NCBI GenBank assembly: GCA_021772735.1
Contig: JAJFLK010000553.1
Coordinates: forward strand, 1-8,510
Length of the DNA stretch: 8,510 nucleotides
Direction: 5' to 3'
Origin: Candidatus Sumerlaeota bacterium
Lineage (GTDB): Bacteria > Sumerlaeota > Sumerlaeia > MVZB01 > JAJFLK01
Each line of letters starts with the position of its first letter. Position 1 is the stretch's first letter. The notes under the pieces were generated by a model. That model worked only from the letters and a program-made list of their open reading frames with translations. It was not told where the DNA came from and made no database searches. A program made the position numbers and the translations under genes. Positions 4,620-8,510 of this stretch are shown piece by piece.

Positions 4620-7127
4620 TCAATCGATATAACCAAGCGCTTTCAAGTCCTTGAGAACCGCCGGGTCGAGGGCTTCTTCGTCCAGTGGCGCCGGTTCGGA
4701 GATGGTGGCGGTAGTCGTGTCGGCCATGTCGATGCGGTTGCGCCGCAGCAGCATCTGGGCAAGCGTTCGGCCGACCACCGGCTGGCGGGCCCACCGGTCG
4801 AAGACTTCCTCGGGGTCTTCGCGAATATTGAACAGCTTGTAAGAAGTCATGCCGTGCAGGCGTCCGAGCCGCTTGCCGTTGGTGCGGATAAGCTTCCAAT
4901 CACCGAAACGCAACGTATGGTGGCGCTCGTTCATCGAACTTGAAATGGCCGGATGTGGCGTCCCCGTTCTCTCCGCACGCATCGCCATATCCAACAGGCT
5001 GCGCCCCTGCATCGCCGATGGGATCTCGATGGCGAGGAGATCGAGGACCGTAGGCCCGACATCGACGAGCTGAACCGGATCTTCGACTTCGAGTCCTCTG
5101 GCGAGAACTCCGGGCAGGCGGAAGATCAGCGGGACACGGGCGACTTCCTCGTATCCGATTCCGCCATGGCCGAGCGTCTCATGCTCCATGAAAGCCTCGC
5201 CATGATCGGAAGTGAAGATGACCAGCGTATCGCGTTCAAGCCCGGAACGCTCAAGCCGGCTCAAGATCTCGCCAAGATACGCGTCCATGAAACTGATCTC
5301 ACCCCGGTATCTGGCATTCAAGTAGCGCGCTTCGGAGCGATCGATCCCACCGCGCGGTGAGTTCAGAAGGTTGATGTGCCGAAATCCGTCATCGGGGACA
5401 GGCACGAACCCGCGGTGTGGCGCGGGATACATTTCGGCGTACGGATGAACCGGCTCATAAGGGCCATGCGGATCGAGCTCATGCAGATAGACAAAAAAAG
5501 GAGCGTCTCCTCGCTCATCAAGGGCCGGAGCGACGAAACTTTCCCAAACATGGTTCGCCTGGGCCGCCGGCGTGCGATGTCTATTGCGCATTTCTTCGCG
5601 GTCTTCGTAGAAGGGATGGACTTCGTCGAACCCGCGATCGTATCCGAACTCGCGGCTTACCATGGCTGTGTTGGTTGCGAGAACTGTCAAGTAACCGCTT
5701 TGATTCAGGATCTCGGGCAGATAAGGAATCCATGTGGGAATGTCCGTGTTTTCGAATTTTTGAATGGCCTGACCGATCAATCGCCGCGAACTCAACAATG
5801 AGGCCACCGAGGGACGCGTCCAGGTCGCGTTCGCGTAGGCGTGCCTGAACGTAACGCCATCTTCAGCGAACTCGCCGATCTCGGGCGTGCTGACGTTGGT
5901 TGCGCCATAGGGCTCGGTGTGATCCGCACGCAGCGTATCAAACAGAACGAGCAGGACATTATACTTGCCTCGGGCGATGTCGGCCTTTGGCGCTGGCGCC
6001 GGGGCCGCAGTTCCTTCAACGCGCAGTTCCTCCCAATGCACGGCGAGATCGGCCAACTCACCAGCCCTCGGCCCTCGGACAGATAGCGCGAGTTGGATGG
6101 ACACCATATCGCCGGGGGCTTCGCCCAGGTCCGCGCGAACCTCGAAGTTCGGGTCCGCCGATAACTTTCCGAGCTCAAGGTCCAAAATTTCTTCGGTCTG
6201 GCCCGCCGCGTCCAGACTCGTCACGGACAGAGAGCCTTCCAGGCCCCTCTCGCTCAAATGCGGCGGGATCACCAGTCTGCCCGACGCATAAAGCGCGGCT
6301 TCGTGGGGCAGGGCAAGGCTGAAATCGATAAGCGTCTGAGGATGCTGGATGATCCCGCCCTGCTCGACGCGAGGCATTCGATTCCTGATCCCGATCTGTG
6401 GCGGCGTTGCGCTGATGGAGAGGCGCGAGATCGTCATGCCCAGCCGAGCGGGCGCTTCCCAGTCGGTCGGGCTGATGCTTGTCACTCGGAAATTCGGCAT
6501 CAGCTCGATGCGGTTCAAGCCGACTCTCTGCAAATCCTCCGGAACCTGGAGCTTCAGGCTGTTCCAGCCGGGGGCCAGAGTGTAATGCGTCAGATGACGC
6601 CCGTTGAAATAGACCCCGAGGTACTGCGCGGGCAAGTTGAGTTGTTTGACGAAAGCCCCGACCTCGAGCTCGAGCGAACGCTCGCGACGATGAAACAGCG
6701 GAATATCGACGACCGCCACCGGTCCGGTTATCCAATCGAACGGCTCGTCGTTATCGGCGAACGGCCACTCGAAACCCGCCGAGAGCAAATTGATGTCTCC
6801 GACTTTGCCGAAATCGATCTCGCCGACGGGATCATAGACATCGGCATCATCAAGCAAGGTTGCCAGTTTGAAACGGATTCGATGAGGGTCGCCCTCGATA
6901 CGGGCCTGATCGGCCACTTCGCGCGAAACGACATCCCGCGTCGCAGGATCACCAGTCTGCGCGACGGCGGACGGCGCTGCGACTGCGCCAAATAGCGCCA
7001 CCATCGCGACCCATGCGGCCAGCCTGCGCGTGACCCGGGCGTGCGCGCGATCCGAACTGTAAGGGCGGGGCTGATCGGGAAGGGAACGCATTGATCTATT
7101 TTGGCCGATATTCTCCATACGATTCAT
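4620..7127 (-). CDS. Exported sulfatase-superfamily hydrolase/transferase with Thr at the nucleophile site
   Basis: 835 residues. An N-terminal Arg-rich stretch precedes a hydrophobic segment (LAAWVAMVALFGAVAAPSAVAQ, about 36-57) ending in Ala-Val-Ala, so export is likely. Residues about 60-375 are beta-rich: YLGVYFNGRHL (169-179) with GWNSLKLQVPEDL (187-199) resembles galactose-binding/jelly-roll modules, and a second such unit may end near 370. A Pro/Ala linker (374-380) leads to the alkaline-phosphatase-superfamily domain: LLVLFDTLRADH (392-403, metal Asp397), ELDPHGPY (550-557), FTSDHGEAF (638-646, Asp641/His642), LGHGG with His654, and GDWKLI (742-747). True sulfatases have Cys/Ser-x-Pro-x-Arg for formylglycine; here the site reads TRPSV, with Thr437 as the likely nucleophile, as in LtaS- or EptA-type phosphotransferases. 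The C-terminus LKALGYID is typical of this group. The gap to the upstream methyltransferase is 21 nt, suggesting cotranscription. The start is uncertain (7127, 7118 or 7091); none has a good ribosome binding site. Confidence 0.82.
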   Translation of the reverse strand: MNRMENIGQNRSMRSLPDQPRPYSSDRAHARVTRRLAAWVAMVALFGAVAAPSAVAQTGDPATRDVVSREVADQARIEGDPHRIRFKLATLLDDADVYDPVGEIDFGKVGDINLLSAGFEWPFADNDEPFDWITGPVAVVDIPLFHRRERSLELEVGAFVKQLNLPAQYLGVYFNGRHLTHYTLAPGWNSLKLQVPEDLQRVGLNRIELMPNFRVTSISPTDWEAPARLGMTISRLSISATPPQIGIRNRMPRVEQGGIIQHPQTLIDFSLALPHEAALYASGRLVIPPHLSERGLEGSLSVTSLDAAGQTEEILDLELGKLSADPNFEVRADLGEAPGDMVSIQLALSVRGPRAGELADLAVHWEELRVEGTAAPAPAPKADIARGKYNVLLVLFDTLRADHTEPYGATNVSTPEIGEFAEDGVTFRHAYANATWTRPSVASLLSSRRLIGQAIQKFENTDIPTWIPYLPEILNQSGYLTVLATNTAMVSREFGYDRGFDEVHPFYEDREEMRNRHRTPAAQANHVWESFVAPALDERGDAPFFVYLHELDPHGPYEPVHPYAEMYPAPHRGFVPVPDDGFRHINLLNSPRGGIDRSEARYLNARYRGEISFMDAYLGEILSRLERSGLERDTLVIFTSDHGEAFMEHETLGHGGIGYEEVARVPLIFRLPGVLARGLEVEDPVQLVDVGPTVLDLLAIEIPSAMQGRSLLDMAMRAERTGTPHPAISSSMNERHHTLRFGDWKLIRTNGKRLGRLHGMTSYKLFNIREDPEEVFDRWARQPVVGRTLAQMLLRRNRIDMADTTTATISEPAPLDEEALDPAVLKDLKALGYID

Positions 7128-7148
7128 CCGGCAAGCCGGGCCGCGAAA

Positions 7149-7781
7149 TTACGAGCTCTTGACGCCCCGACCCACACCCCAGAGCGTCAAACCGTAGTTT
7201 GTAAGCCCGAGTTCAAACGACGCGAAGTTGCCTTCGAGAAGCCATGAGAGCGACTCGCGGGTAAATGGCGAGATGTGATCGTAGGTCGAGCGGCGCGTCA
7301 CCAGCGTGTGAAATTTCTCCCCGAGCGTCCACATCACCGTATCGTAGGGAGGCGTAAATACGATGAACGTCCCCCCGTCGGCAAGGATGCGCGAAACTTC
7401 GGCCATCGTTTCCCGACGGCACGTCACATGTTCGATCGTGTCGATCATCATCACGACGTCGAAGGCGCCGTCGCCGAACGGAAGCTCGCGGTCGAAATCA
7501 ACATGCACGGCCTTGAGACCGCGGGCCTCGGCTTTGGCGAGAATCATGGAATCTTGATCGGCCCCTGTCAGCGCCATACCGGGGAACTCGCCGATGAGGC
7601 GGCTTGAGACGTTGGCGCGGCCGCAACCGAGATCGAGGACGCGAAGGTCCGGACCGAGATCCGCAAGAATTCTCCTCAGGATTCTCAGCTTGCTCCAGTC
7701 GAGCCAGCGAAAGACTTTCCCGCCGAGGAAACCGTCGTAATAAGGGTCATAGGCTCCGCGATTACTCGAAGTTTCCGCCAT
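7149..7781 (-). CDS. Class I SAM-dependent methyltransferase
   Basis: 210 residues with a Rossmann-type methyltransferase core. Motif I is RVLDLGCGRANVSS (47-60); the acidic end of strand beta2 is in LTGADQDS (71-78); motif II/post-I is HVDFDRELPFGDGAFDVVMM (93-112). DTIEHV (114-119) and LADGGTFIVFTPP (133-145) follow. This is the Methyltransf_11/25-like pattern, which transfers a methyl group from S-adenosylmethionine to a small molecule, sugar or lipid. The acceptor cannot be told from the sequence. No signal peptide or membrane segment is seen, so it is cytoplasmic. The ATG at 7781 has GAGGAA (7792-7787) close upstream with good spacing. It lies between a glycosyltransferase and an exported sulfatase-fold protein on the same strand, so methylation of a glycan or lipid-linked precursor is a reasonable guess, not a demonstrated role. 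Confidence 0.85.
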   Translation of the reverse strand: MAETSSNRGAYDPYYDGFLGGKVFRWLDWSKLRILRRILADLGPDLRVLDLGCGRANVSSRLIGEFPGMALTGADQDSMILAKAEARGLKAVHVDFDRELPFGDGAFDVVMMIDTIEHVTCRRETMAEVSRILADGGTFIVFTPPYDTVMWTLGEKFHTLVTRRSTYDHISPFTRESLSWLLEGNFASFELGLTNYGLTLWGVGRGVKSS

Positions 7782-7827
7782 CGTCTTTCCTCGGCTTCTT
7801 AAGGTTACGGATTTCCCGGCGCCTCAC

Positions 7828-7842
7828 GGAATGCTGCGTTCC
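7828..7842. promoter_or_regulatory. Short dyad between glycosyltransferase and methyltransferase genes
   Basis: GGAATGCTGCGTTCC is an imperfect 15-bp dyad (7-bp arms, one mismatch, central T) in the 65-nt gap after the glycosyltransferase stop. It could be a protein-binding site or a weak RNA hairpin. It is short enough to arise by chance, and no promoter hexamers are placed convincingly around it. Confidence 0.2.
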
Positions 7843-7846
7843 AATA

Positions 7847-8510
7847 TTACTCGTTCTCACGTCTGTTCTCTGCATTCGATCTCGCCATCTGCTTCATCGA
7901 AGACGTCCGAGGAGTGACGACGTCCAGGAAAAGCCGCCAGAAAAAAAGGTAGGCCTTTCTGAAAGTCGGCAGTTTCGAACTCCCCCATGCGCGGCATCTT
8001 TCGTGACTCGCGACTTCGGTGACGGTGTATCCGCACTTCAGAACCTGGACGATCATGTGCTGCTCGATATCGAAATCGGTGGCGACGAACGGAATCCTGA
8101 CCGCGACCTCGCGTCGGATGCCTCGGAATCCGTTGAGCACGTCGGTCAGGTTGGATTCCCATCGGTAATTGATGACAACACTCAGGAAACCGCTGCCGAC
8201 CGCCCGCAGCCAGGTATTGAGATCACCCTTCCACTCGTCGCTGCCGCCGCGATGGCGCGAGCCGATGACCATCGCGCACTCGCCGCTCAGAATCGGCTCG
8301 GCGAGCTTGGGAATATCCGCGGGGTCGTGCGAACCGTCAGCATCCATGAAGACGATCACCTCCCCGCGAGCTTTTTCAATTCCCAACTGATAGGCCGCGC
8401 CTTTGCCCCGGCCATTATCTTGCCAGACGTTCGCGCCCGCCTTCTCGGCAAGCTCGACTGTTCCATCCGCTGAATGGCCATCGATCACAATCACTTCGTC
8501 AGCGTAAGAG
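7847..8510 (-). CDS. Family 2 glycosyltransferase, C-terminal part (start outside window)
   Basis: 220 codons are visible up to the TAA at 7849-7847. The frame is open to the right edge and reads SYADEVIVIDGHSADGT, the classic GT-A strand-loop of family 2 glycosyltransferases. The GTG at 8494 is therefore an internal Val codon, not a start. The beginning of the fold (usually about 30-40 residues) is missing. In visible numbering, the metal/nucleotide motif is Asp-Ala-Asp in VIVFMDADGSHDP (51-63), followed by VIGSRHRGGSDEWKGD (81-96), LTDVLNGFRGIRR, FVATDFDIEQHM and HERCRAWGSSKLPT. This layout resembles dolichyl/undecaprenyl-phosphate sugar synthases and polysaccharide glycosyltransferases using nucleotide sugars. 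No C-terminal membrane segment is seen; the FFWRLFLDVV stretch is too short and too charged. It is the first visible gene of a minus-strand run with the methyltransferase and the sulfatase-like protein. Confidence 0.85.
   Translation of the reverse strand, partial: SYADEVIVIDGHSADGTVELAEKAGANVWQDNGRGKGAAYQLGIEKARGEVIVFMDADGSHDPADIPKLAEPILSGECAMVIGSRHRGGSDEWKGDLNTWLRAVGSGFLSVVINYRWESNLTDVLNGFRGIRREVAVRIPFVATDFDIEQHMIVQVLKCGYTVTEVASHERCRAWGSSKLPTFRKAYLFFWRLFLDVVTPRTSSMKQMARSNAENRRENE

Noticed and set aside
8492..8494. GTG as the start of the glycosyltransferase
   Set aside because: The frame continues upstream as SYADE, and the VIVIDGHSADGT segment is internal to the GT2 fold, so the true start is outside the window.
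1..8510. CRISPR array, tRNA or rRNA genes, integrase or transposase, toxin-antitoxin or defence genes
   Set aside because: No regularly spaced direct repeats, no tRNA-like cloverleaf and no such protein motifs were seen on either strand. The only repeat-rich stretch is the inverted-repeat element at 2540-2770.

Overview
The window looks like GC-rich, gene-dense chromosomal DNA from a free-living bacterium. I lean towards Planctomycetota or a relative. The reasons are a sulfatase-superfamily enzyme with a large secreted N-terminal part, a small secreted protein whose central motif I remember from planctomycete proteins, and the style of the sulfite reductase and histidinol-phosphatase sequences. 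This placement is recollection, not a search result, and Myxococcota-like deltaproteobacteria remain possible.

Layout: (1) 1-1762 is a divergent sulfur-assimilation pair. The 5' end of a nitrite/sulfite reductase runs off the left edge on the minus strand. A cysteine-synthase-type PLP enzyme fused to a C-terminal rhodanese domain runs on the plus strand. Together they could take sulfite to sulfide to cysteine, with the rhodanese domain adding a possible persulfide route. (2) 1777-2382 (minus) is a small secreted protein of unknown function, convergent with the cysteine synthase. (3) 2383-2837 has no gene. Its right half is a nested inverted repeat of about 220 bp built from GC-rich hairpins, a REP- or MITE-like element. 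(4) 2838-4549 (plus) begins with a good sigma-70-type promoter, followed by a crotonase-family enoyl-CoA hydratase and a HisN-type histidinol-phosphatase. (5) 4620-8510 (minus) is a codirectional run transcribed from the right edge: a family 2 glycosyltransferase (5' end outside the window), a class I SAM methyltransferase, and an exported sulfatase-fold protein with threonine in place of the formylglycine residue. This run fits modification of an envelope glycan or lipid, but no substrate can be read from the sequence.

There are no RNA genes, CRISPR arrays, integrases or transposases. I see no clearly new multi-gene system. The points most worth following are the rhodanese fusion next to sulfite reductase, the Thr-type sulfatase-fold enzyme with its bipartite N-terminal region, and the nested hairpin element.
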